Part shown: positions 1-6,215 of the stretch, in pieces
Position numbering within the stretch: position 1 is the first letter of the stretch
Layout: each line of letters opens with the position of its first letter
NCBI GenBank assembly: GCA_902806365.1
Contig: CADCWJ010000548.1
Coordinates: 1-9,704, forward strand
Origin: an uncultured Thermomicrobiales bacterium
GTDB lineage: Bacteria > Chloroflexota > Chloroflexia > Thermomicrobiales > UBA6265
Length of the DNA stretch: 9,704 nt
Direction: 5' to 3'
Translations under genes and position numbers: made by a program
The notes under the pieces: generated by a model
What the model saw: the letters and a program-made list of their open reading frames with translations, nothing else
Database searches by the model: none
Told to the model about the DNA's origin: nothing

Positions 1-2255
1 ATAATCGGATCGTCAGCCATCGAGCGCACCATCTCCGGCGTCATCGTGCCCGGCGCCGAAAGCCCGACGAAGACATCCGCACCCGGCAGGATATCGGTCA
101 GCGAGCCGGATCGTCGCTCGCGGTTCGTGATCTCGGCAATCGCCCGTTTCGAACCGTCCATCCGGTCCATGCGATCGACGTGGATCGCCCCGGCCCGGTC
201 GCAGAGGATCACGTCCGCTGCGCCGACCGCTGTCAGGAGCTTGGCGACGGCGATGCCCGCCGCGCCCGCACCATTGATCACGATCTTGAGCTCATGGAGC
301 CCGCAATTCCGGAGTTTGGCCGCGTTCAGCATCCCAGCCAGGACCACGATCGCCGTGCCATGCTGGTCATCATGGAAGATCGGCATGTCGAGCGCCGCCC
401 GCAGCTTGTCCTCGATCTCGAAGCAGCGCGGCGCGGCGATGTCTTCCAGGTTGATCCCACCGAACGATGGCGCGATCGCCGTCACGATTCGCACGATCTC
501 GTCCGGGTCGCGGGACGCCAGGCACATCGGGAACGCCTCAACCACGGCGAGGGTCTGGAAGAGGACCGCCTTGCCCTCCATCACCGGGAGCGCGGCCTGC
601 GGTCCGATGTCGCCCAATCCGAGCACGGCCGAGCCGTCGGTCACGATCGCGACCAGGTTGCCCTTGGCCGTCAGCTCGGTCACCTTCGTCACGTCGTCAC
701 GAATGACGTGGGCCGGCACGAGCGCCTTGGGTGGCACGTAGAGGAGATTCAATATGTGATGATCGCGAATGGGAATCTTGCTGCGAATTTCCAGAATCCC
801 GTGATGCCGCTCCCGCAAGTCGATTGCTTCCTCCCGAAAGGTCGTGCCCTCGGTGCGGACACTCGGGCGCTGGGGTTCCAGGCGTCCCTCGTAGACGTAG
901 CGGAGGGTCTTCTCGGCAACTTCCTCGGCGGTCACGTGCCGCGACGCCTCGCCCGACTCGATCGCGCCGTGGACCACCGCCGCCGCGATCGCCGGAGCGA
1001 CCCGGAAGTCGAAGATCCGGGGCACCACATAGTCCGCGTGGAGCTCCGAGGGGCGCACCATGTCGGCCAGTGCTCGTGCCGCGTAGAGCAGCATCCGGAG
1101 CCGGATGTTCCGGGCGCCCGAATCGAGCAGCCCGCGGAAGAATCCGGGGAAGACCAGCGAGACATCCATCGTGTTCGGGAAGTCTGAGCGGCCGGTTGCG
1201 ATCACCCGGGCGCCGCCCTTCCGCGCCTGTTCCGGCATGATTTCCGGGGTGGGCACGGCGAGCGCAAAGACGATCGGATCGGGCGCCATCGACTGCACCA
1301 TCTCGGCGGTGACGATGTCGCCGGTCGAGAGACCGATGAAGACATCCGCTCCCTTGAGCATGGCTTCCAGCGAGCCCTGGCGCTGGTCGAGATTGGTTTC
1401 CTTGGCGACGTAGGCCTTTGCCCAGTTCATTCGCTCCGGGCGGTAGCGGTAGATCGCCCCGGCACGGTCGCAGACCACCAGGTTGCGAACACCGGCCCGG
1501 GTCAACAGGCGCGCGACCCCGATTCCGGCGATTCCGGCCCCACTGAGGACGACACTAACGTCTTCAAGCTTCTTGTCGACAAGCTTGAGCGAGTTGTACA
1601 GCGCCCCAAGCACGAGGATCGCCGTGCCGTGGTGCTGGTTCGAGAAAACCGGAATGTCGGCCGCCTTGTCGAGGTTGTCGGCGATCGTGAAGGCGCGGGG
1701 CGACGAAATGTCATCGAGGCAGATCGCGCCAAACGTCGGCGAGATCGAGACGCCCGTCTCGACGATCTCTCCCACGTCGTGCGTCGAGAGGAAGACCGGG
1801 AAGGCGTCGATTCCGGCGAACGTCTTGAAGATGACGCTTTTCGCCTCGGCCAGCGGAATCGCCGACTCCGGCGGACCGCTCTCCCGGCCGAAGATGTCCG
1901 AGCCATCGGTCAGGATCGCGACCGTGTTGCCGCGGCAGGTCAGGTCGAACGACCGCAGCGGCTCGCGATGAATCGCCATGCAGGCGTCTGCGACACCGGG
2001 CGTGTAGACCAGAGAGAGGATAGCCCGGTCCCGGATCGGAACCTTGCTGCCGACACCGATCAGCCCCCGGTACCGGCGCCGGTAATCCAGCCCCTCGTCG
2101 TCCGCCTCATAATCCAGCACGTCCGCCACACGCGCGTCGACTTCCGCCGCGTTGTCATCAGGGGTACGTCCGCCACCATCCGCATGCAGGATCGACTCGC
2201 TATCGAGCCCGAGCCCATCGGAATCGGCGGTTGTGCGAGTTGTCGGTTGGGCCAT
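1..2255 (-). CDS. Tandem double-module malic enzyme (oxaloacetate-decarboxylating malate dehydrogenase), C-terminus beyond window
   Basis: Malic enzymes decarboxylate malate to pyruvate with reduction of NAD(P). The ATG at 2253-2255 opens a frame with no stop to the window edge (751 residues visible); a TGA lies in frame upstream at 2304-2306 with no other ATG or GTG between. Residues 1-55 are an acidic, probably disordered leader. Module 1 (about 56-459) has the catalytic-Tyr loop YTPGVA (Y84), Lys139 and a Rossmann GxGxxG (G239, G241, G244). Its metal site is altered: the usual LED reads LDD (D181, D182) and the usual FHDDQHG reads FSNQHHG (N206, Q207). Its GLGDIGP loop reads GRESGP (123-128). 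After a short linker, module 2 (from about 474) has Lys562, intact LED (E604, D605), intact FHDDQHG (D629, D630) and Rossmann G662/G664/G667. It keeps a Tyr (Y506), but the following loop reads VPPKALVP instead of TPGVAEP. The family is certain; cofactor preference and activity of the fusion are not. Normal single-module enzymes are about 400-470 residues. Confidence 0.93.
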   Translation of the reverse strand, partial: MAQPTTRTTADSDGLGLDSESILHADGGGRTPDDNAAEVDARVADVLDYEADDEGLDYRRRYRGLIGVGSKVPIRDRAILSLVYTPGVADACMAIHREPLRSFDLTCRGNTVAILTDGSDIFGRESGPPESAIPLAEAKSVIFKTFAGIDAFPVFLSTHDVGEIVETGVSISPTFGAICLDDISSPRAFTIADNLDKAADIPVFSNQHHGTAILVLGALYNSLKLVDKKLEDVSVVLSGAGIAGIGVARLLTRAGVRNLVVCDRAGAIYRYRPERMNWAKAYVAKETNLDQRQGSLEAMLKGADVFIGLSTGDIVTAEMVQSMAPDPIVFALAVPTPEIMPEQARKGGARVIATGRSDFPNTMDVSLVFPGFFRGLLDSGARNIRLRMLLYAARALADMVRPSELHADYVVPRIFDFRVAPAIAAAVVHGAIESGEASRHVTAEEVAEKTLRYVYEGRLEPQRPSVRTEGTTFREEAIDLRERHHGILEIRSKIPIRDHHILNLLYVPPKALVPAHVIRDDVTKVTELTAKGNLVAIVTDGSAVLGLGDIGPQAALPVMEGKAVLFQTLAVVEAFPMCLASRDPDEIVRIVTAIAPSFGGINLEDIAAPRCFEIEDKLRAALDMPIFHDDQHGTAIVVLAGMLNAAKLRNCGLHELKIVINGAGAAGIAVAKLLTAVGAADVILCDRAGAIHVDRMDRMDGSKRAIAEITNRERRSGSLTDILPGADVFVGLSAPGTMTPEMVRSMADDPI

Positions 2256-2463
2256 CGATCGTTCCGTTTCATCGCTGGGGAGCCGCGTTCGCTCCCTGAG
2301 AGATCAAGACCATCGGGCATGGGTCGGGCACGAATCCGGTGCAGCACTCCAGCCCCGCATGGAGCGAAGCATTATGGACTCGCACAACGCGTGAATGGTA
2401 CACCCCGCTTCGCGCCAGGCCGTGCCGTCGTGGGTATGCGAAACGAAACATGCACGCCGAGAC

Positions 2464-2489
2464 GGGGCCACCGGACCTGCCGGAGCCCC
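2464..2489. terminator. GC-rich hairpin downstream of the lipoprotein gene (possible terminator)
   Basis: GGGGC at 2464-2468 pairs with GCCCC at 2485-2489, and an inner CCGG at 2471-2474 pairs with CCGG at 2480-2483 around a 5-base loop, with small bulges between the two stems. It begins 22 bases beyond the lipoprotein stop in the direction of transcription. No T-run follows on the minus strand, so it is not a classical intrinsic terminator. It could instead sit in the leader of the malic enzyme transcript. The rest of 2256-2510 shows no gene and no clear promoter. Confidence 0.25.
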
Positions 2490-2510
2490 GCCAAAACGTT
2501 CCCCTCCGCC

Positions 2511-2912
2511 TTAGTTCACCGGTGTCGCCACCGGCGATGACACGGGGCTCGCCACTGGAGACGCGGCAGGGGTCGCCGGGTCGTCATCGAGACGTACCGC
2601 CGGGGTCGCGATGCTCGGCACCGGGGTCGCCTCGTCAGCATCCACGCCCATTGCTGGCGTCGCCGCGCCTGGGACGGGGGTTGCGCTTTCCGCCGTCGGC
2701 GACGCCGCGTTCGCCGGCTCGGTCGGGGTGGAACTCGATGCCGCCCGGGTTGGGGTCCGAGCCGGGGCGGTGGTCGCCTGCGCGGCCGGTGCCTCGGTCG
2801 GCTCTTCGTCGTCACCGCCGCCACAACCAACGAGCAACAGCGCACTCAACCCGAGCGTCGCTAGTGCGGATGTCCGCCGACCATTCTGGAACAACGAGCG
2901 CGGAGTGAACAC
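2511..2912 (-). CDS. Small lipoprotein with a Thr/Pro/Ala/Ser-rich tail
   Basis: This is a 133-residue secreted lipoprotein of unknown function. The GTG at 2910-2912 is chosen as start because GGGGAGG lies 10 bases upstream and because it places a signal peptide at the N-terminus: basic residues (R5, R12, R13), a hydrophobic core (about 16-28), then a lipobox LVGC with the lipidated Cys at residue 30. A longer frame from an ATG at 3021-3023 adds 37 residues in front and would bury the signal peptide. After the Cys come GGG and a DDEE cluster. The rest is low-complexity, with recurring ATPVP, ATPA and SPVA units and scattered acidic residues, and no recognisable folded domain. Such tails are typical of exported proteins in Thermomicrobia-like Chloroflexota (from memory). 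The protein is probably an unstructured, surface-anchored peptide. Its 5' side is divergent from the phosphatase gene. Confidence 0.8.
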   Translation of the reverse strand: MFTPRSLFQNGRRTSALATLGLSALLLVGCGGGDDEEPTEAPAAQATTAPARTPTRAASSSTPTEPANAASPTAESATPVPGAATPAMGVDADEATPVPSIATPAVRLDDDPATPAASPVASPVSSPVATPVN

Positions 2913-2922
2913 CTTGGCACAT

Positions 2923-2929
2923 CCTCCCC
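2923..2929 (-). promoter_or_regulatory. Shine-Dalgarno deciding the lipoprotein GTG start
   Basis: The minus strand reads GGGGAGG here, 10 bases ahead of the GTG at 2910-2912. It is the only strong purine-rich site near the signal peptide. It lies inside the longer reading frame from 3023, which argues that the longer frame is not the real N-terminus. Confidence 0.6.
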
Positions 2930-2959
2930 AGGGATTTCTGCGGGTAACGCGAGCGCCGC

Positions 2960-2988
2960 TTGACCGTGCGGCGAAAGCACTGTAGACG
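2960..2988 (+). promoter_or_regulatory. Possible sigma-70-type promoter for the CysQ-like phosphatase gene
   Basis: TTGACC at 2960-2965 (five of six bases of the -35 consensus) is followed after 17 bases by TAGACG at 2983-2988 (a weak -10, three of six). It faces the phosphatase gene and would leave a leader of roughly 175 bases. The remainder of 2989-3161 shows no better plus-strand promoter and no gene. Confidence 0.28.
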
Positions 2989-3161
2989 ATGCCACAGTAT
3001 CCGATATCCTGACGCGACGCCACCGGCGGCAGGGTCGGGGGTCCGACAAGTCACCCGCTGCGGTGATCGACGGCCCTCTGTCAATGCGGCGGCCCGGGCT
3101 GGAATCGCCCGACGCTGGCTTTGGAGGCTTGTGTTGAGCTTCCGCTGAACGCTACGGTCGC

Positions 3162-3165
3162 GGAG
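3162..3165 (+). promoter_or_regulatory. Shine-Dalgarno of the CysQ-like phosphatase gene
   Basis: GGAG ends 5 bases before the ATG at 3171-3173. This supports the first Met rather than the second Met two codons later. Confidence 0.6.
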
Positions 3166-3170
3166 AACGG

Positions 3171-4112
3171 ATGGACATGTCTCGAAAGCCGGCACAGCCA
3201 CCGGAATCGGGTACGGCGGAATTCGACAGGGAACTGGGTGTCGCGCTGGAGGCTGGCCGCCGCGCCGCCGCGGTGATTCTCGACTTCTACGACCGCGACG
3301 CGGCTGAGGCGTACACGAAGCGGGACGGATCGCCCGTCACGGATGCGGATCTGGCCTCCGACAAGGTGATTCGCGAGGTGATCGGCAGCGCCGTTCCGAA
3401 GGACGCGCTGCTGACGGAAGAAGGAGCATCCTCGCGGGCGCGGATCGCCAGTCCCCGTTGCTGGATCGTCGACCCGATCGACGGTACCGCGCAGTTCATT
3501 GCCCGCACTGGTCTCTTCGACGTGATGATCGCGCTCGCCGTCGATGGCCGCCCGGTGGTCGGCGTCAGCGTCCGGCCGGTCGATGGCCTGGTCCACGCCG
3601 CGATCAAGGGGCGGGGGGCATGGGAATACGACGGCGCGATCCGCCGCCCCTTCGAGATCGCTCCCGCGCCGGGACCGCCTCGGCTCGTCTCGTCGAAGTG
3701 GTACGGAGGGCGCGACAGGGGAGCGGGGTTGGCACGGATCGCGGACCGGCTCGGTGCACAGCCGATCCCGATTCAGGAGGTTGGCTTCCAGGCACGGAAC
3801 TTCGCCGCGTCCGAGCGCGCGTTCGATGCCTTCATCGGCCTGCCGCCCGGTTCCGGCCGCTCGATCGCCCAGGAATGGGACCTCGCCGCCGTCGATGTGA
3901 TCGTGACGGAAGCCGGGGGCGCCTTCACCGACTGCTGGGGGCGGCGTCATCGCTACAACAAGCGGTCCACCGGAATAAGCGGCGGGATCGTCGCCAGCGC
4001 CAGCCTGGACCTCCACAAGAGGGTCATCGCCGCAATCGCGCCCGAGATCCCGCTCGATCCACCGCCTCCCGACCCGGCGGACCTGCCTGAGCCTGGGGAA
4101 CCCGGTCCCTAG
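3171..4112 (+). CDS. Inositol-monophosphatase-superfamily phosphatase, CysQ-like (3'(2'),5'-bisphosphate nucleotidase)
   Basis: This 313-residue cytoplasmic metal-dependent phosphomonoesterase shows all three superfamily metal motifs: TEEG (E83/E84), DPIDGT (D101, D104) and the late EWDLAAVD (W236-D237, with D242). A KRDGSPVTDAD segment at 50-60 is the usual N-terminal signature. After DPIDGT the sequence reads AQFIARTGLFDVMIAL, which resembles CysQ (KEFI.RNGEFTVNIAL) more than inositol or histidinol phosphatases, so hydrolysis of 3'-phosphoadenosine 5'-phosphate from sulfate assimilation is the best guess. Inositol phosphatase or histidinol-phosphatase activity remains possible, and no sulfate or histidine genes adjoin. 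The last 20 or so residues are a proline-rich, probably disordered tail. The stop overlaps the nagB stop on the other strand. The family is secure; the substrate is inferred. Confidence 0.87.
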   Translation: MDMSRKPAQPPESGTAEFDRELGVALEAGRRAAAVILDFYDRDAAEAYTKRDGSPVTDADLASDKVIREVIGSAVPKDALLTEEGASSRARIASPRCWIVDPIDGTAQFIARTGLFDVMIALAVDGRPVVGVSVRPVDGLVHAAIKGRGAWEYDGAIRRPFEIAPAPGPPRLVSSKWYGGRDRGAGLARIADRLGAQPIPIQEVGFQARNFAASERAFDAFIGLPPGSGRSIAQEWDLAAVDVIVTEAGGAFTDCWGRRHRYNKRSTGISGGIVASASLDLHKRVIAAIAPEIPLDPPPPDPADLPEPGEPGP

Positions 4113-4888
4113 CCCGCGAGCCTGGAGACAGCGGCGGCATCGGCGATCACCCGCAGGCGAGCGCCAGCGGTGCGGAGGTGAGAGGCCGGCACGTCGCTGG
4201 TGATCGGCCCTTCCAATGCCTGCCGCAGGATGTCCGCCTTGCCCTCACCGGAGGCGATCAGGATGATGCTCCGGGACTCGAGAATCGTTCCCAGGCCCAC
4301 CGTCATCGCCCGCGCCGGGATCATCTGGCGTCCGTCGTGGTAAGCGGCGTTCTGCTCGCGGGAGGCGGCCGTGAGATCGATCACCCGGGTTCGCGAATCC
4401 GGCGGAGAGCCTGGCTCGTTGAACGCGACATGGCCGTTCCGGCCGATCCCGACCACCGCCAGATCGAAGCCCCCGGCATCGATGATCTCGCGGTCGTAGG
4501 CCGCGGCCGCCGCGGCCGGCTCGGCAGCGGTCGATGGAATCAGATGCGTGTTGGCTGCCGGAATGCTGGCCGGTTCTAAGAACACCTCGCGCAGCCAACC
4601 CGTCAGGCTCGCCTCGTCATCGATCGCCGCGCCCAGATACTCATCAAGGCAGAAAAACCGGACACCGGAGAAGTCGAGGCGGCCGTCCACGATGCGGCTG
4701 ACCAGCTCGTGGTACATGCCGCGCGGCGTCTCGCCCGTCGGCAAGGTGAGGACCGTGGCGGGATTCGCCTCGATCGCGGCTGAAACCGCATCCGCCGCCA
4801 GCTCGCTCATTTGCTCGTAGTCGGCCGCCACCTGCACCGTAAAATTGTCCGCCATCGGTGCTTCCGGCATCATGCCCCTGCCTGCCAT
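4109..4888 (-). CDS. nagB: Glucosamine-6-phosphate deaminase
   Basis: NagB converts glucosamine 6-phosphate to fructose 6-phosphate and ammonia, the step by which GlcNAc or peptidoglycan-derived amino sugar enters glycolysis. The 259-residue protein has the phosphate-binding LPTGETP (49-55), the LDEY motif with the catalytic Asp82 (E. coli Asp72) and GIGRNGHVAFNEPGS (147-161) with His153 and Glu158 (E. coli His143, Glu148). Asn151 sits where E. coli has Asp141; as far as I recall, Asn is common there in the shorter Bacillus-type enzymes. Downstream, SRTRVIDLT and a SGEGKA segment fit the family. The ATG at 4886-4888 has GAGGA 8 bases upstream. A second Met (residue 12, 4853-4855) with GGAAG ahead of it is a plausible alternative. 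The gene is convergent with the phosphatase and divergent from the serine hydrolase. 6-Phosphogluconolactonase is the related alternative, but the motifs favour NagB. Confidence 0.92.
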   Translation of the reverse strand: MAGRGMMPEAPMADNFTVQVAADYEQMSELAADAVSAAIEANPATVLTLPTGETPRGMYHELVSRIVDGRLDFSGVRFFCLDEYLGAAIDDEASLTGWLREVFLEPASIPAANTHLIPSTAAEPAAAAAAYDREIIDAGGFDLAVVGIGRNGHVAFNEPGSPPDSRTRVIDLTAASREQNAAYHDGRQMIPARAMTVGLGTILESRSIILIASGEGKADILRQALEGPITSDVPASHLRTAGARLRVIADAAAVSRLAG

Positions 4889-4937
4889 CTAAACGATCCT
4901 CTACCATGTCTCTCGCGACGGGGCCAGACGCTGGCGC

Positions 4938-4987
4938 CCCCAATGAGTGCATCATAACCCGCCAATCCCGACATGCCTCAATTGGGG
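4938..4987. promoter_or_regulatory. Inverted repeat in the nagB/serine hydrolase divergent region (possible operator)
   Basis: CCCCAAT at 4938-4944 and ATTGGGG at 4981-4987 are perfect inverted copies, extended by GAG (4945-4947) and CTC (4977-4979) with one bulged base. The arms sit at the two ends of the best nagB promoter candidate: one at the predicted transcription start, one touching the -35. This is where a repressor dimer or DNA loop could act. The function is inference. Confidence 0.35.
4951..4981 (-). promoter_or_regulatory. nagB: Candidate nagB promoter
   Basis: On the minus strand TTGAGG (4976-4981) is followed after 19 bases by TATGAT (4951-4956), a five-of-six match to the -10 consensus. 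Transcription would start near 4944, about 55 bases ahead of the nagB ATG. The spacer is longer than the optimum of 17. Confidence 0.35.
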
Positions 4988-5067
4988 AAGTCATGCGAAT
5001 GCCAATCTCCTCGTCACCCATGTCGTCGCTCGTTCGTGTTTCATCATCACCAGGGGGAACGTCGCGC

Positions 5068-6192
5068 ATGCCCAATCTCGACCAACCGTTGACCGTGATC
5101 GATGACTGGGTTGAAGGCGGCGTCGTCCGGGGCGCGTCCGCCGCGGTCTGGCTGAGCGACGAGATTGTGGCCGTGCGGCACGCCGGGACGGCCCGTGCCG
5201 GGCAGGCGGTCGACGACGCGACGCTGTTCGCGCTTGCTTCTGTCTCCAAACCCTTCACCGCCGCCCTCACGATGCGCGTCCTCGAACGGCACGCGCTGTC
5301 ACTCGACACACCGGTCGTGGCGCTCGTGCCCGAGTTCGGCGGCAGCGCCGATCCATTCGACGAAGACGCCTTGCCGCAACTGGAAGCGCTGCGAGACCGG
5401 ATCACGATCCGCCAACTCCTGTGTCACGTCTCAGGACTTCCGGAGAATATCGGTGTTAAACGGCTCCGCCTGCGCGACAAGCCGCCGCTGGAGCGGATGC
5501 TGGACGTGATGTGCGGGCTGCCGCTGCAATCGGCTCCCGGTGAGGAGCTTCGCTATTCCAACGTGGGCTACGGTGTCATCGCCCGGTTCATCGAGCGAGT
5601 CAGCGGCGTTCCATTCCACGAGGCAATGCGCGAGGATCTGCTCGCGCCGATGGGACTGGCAGATGTCGTAATCCGCCCGGACGAGCCTGACCTGTCCCGG
5701 TTGAGTCACACCGATGACCCCGCTTCGCCCGGAACCGACATCGAGAGCTACAACAGCGCCTACTGGCGGGATCTCGGCATCCCCTGGGCAGGGCTCTATG
5801 CGACGACCAGCGACGTGCTGCGCTTCGCCTGCTCGTTCATGCCGGGTCAGGGGCGCGTCATCTCGGACGACGCCGCGTCCGAGATGACGACCGACCAGAC
5901 CGGCGGCGTTCCGGGCGGCGTGAACTCGGCCAACGTCCACTGGGCCAGCGGTCGATGGGGACTCGGCTGGGAGGTTGCCGGGGACAAGCCACGGCACTGG
6001 ACCGGCACGCTGCGGTCGCCACGAACCTGGTGCCATTGGGGACAAACCGGGACGCTGGTCTGGGTCGACCCGGATCGCCAGCTCGGCCTCGCCGTGTTCG
6101 GGAACCGGACCGTGCAGACACCCTGGCCCCTCGTCCCACCCCGCTGGTCCCAGCTCAGCGACGCGATCGTCCGCCTCGCGGACAGTCAGTAG
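5068..6192 (+). CDS. Serine beta-lactamase-family hydrolase (class C / penicillin-binding-protein-like)
   Basis: This 374-residue serine hydrolase of the beta-lactamase/D-Ala-D-Ala carboxypeptidase/esterase fold shows the nucleophile motif SVSK (S58, K61) in ALASVSKPFTAAL, the second motif YSN (Y163, N165) in ELRYSNVGYG, and a third motif HWGQTGT (from H323) before WVDPDRQLGLAVFGNR. QLLCHVSGLP is the usual family segment between them. No signal peptide is evident, so it may be cytoplasmic. The ATG at 5068 is chosen because GGGGG at 5053-5057 precedes it and residues 1-30 align with the normal family N-terminus. The frame is open back to 4858, but that part is Ser/Pro/Met-rich, would overlap nagB and carries the divergent control region. 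The substrate is unknown: peptidoglycan stem peptides, esters or D-amino-acid amides are all possible. True beta-lactam resistance is not implied. The gene is convergent with the kinase, 23 bases away. Confidence 0.88.
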   Translation: MPNLDQPLTVIDDWVEGGVVRGASAAVWLSDEIVAVRHAGTARAGQAVDDATLFALASVSKPFTAALTMRVLERHALSLDTPVVALVPEFGGSADPFDEDALPQLEALRDRITIRQLLCHVSGLPENIGVKRLRLRDKPPLERMLDVMCGLPLQSAPGEELRYSNVGYGVIARFIERVSGVPFHEAMREDLLAPMGLADVVIRPDEPDLSRLSHTDDPASPGTDIESYNSAYWRDLGIPWAGLYATTSDVLRFACSFMPGQGRVISDDAASEMTTDQTGGVPGGVNSANVHWASGRWGLGWEVAGDKPRHWTGTLRSPRTWCHWGQTGTLVWVDPDRQLGLAVFGNRTVQTPWPLVPPRWSQLSDAIVRLADSQ

Positions 6193-6215
6193 CCATCAGC
6201 GAGCCCGGTCTCCGC

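Noticed and set aside
1502..1906. Minus-strand frame of 134 codons within the malic enzyme
   Set aside because: It is out of phase with the malic-enzyme frame and Arg/Ser-rich, so it is a GC-bias artefact.
46..1971. Several long plus-strand frames opposite the malic enzyme
   Set aside because: They are Arg/Ser/Pro-rich shadows. The minus strand encodes conserved malic-enzyme motifs throughout.
2300..2400. Possible tRNA suggested by a CGAATCC string near 2331
   Set aside because: No matching acceptor stem, T-stem or anticodon arm can be built around it.
3081..4016. Long minus-strand frame opposite the phosphatase
   Set aside because: The plus strand carries the intact phosphatase motifs; the minus frame has no recognisable domain and unnatural composition.
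4401..4480. Asn in place of the E. coli NagB Asp141 as a sign of inactivation
   Set aside because: As I recall, Asn at this site occurs in other active NagB enzymes, and Asp82, His153 and Glu158 are intact.
4858..5067. Upstream extension of the serine hydrolase frame
   Set aside because: It overlaps the nagB 5' end, covers the divergent control region and adds a Ser/Pro/Met-rich stretch not expected in the family.
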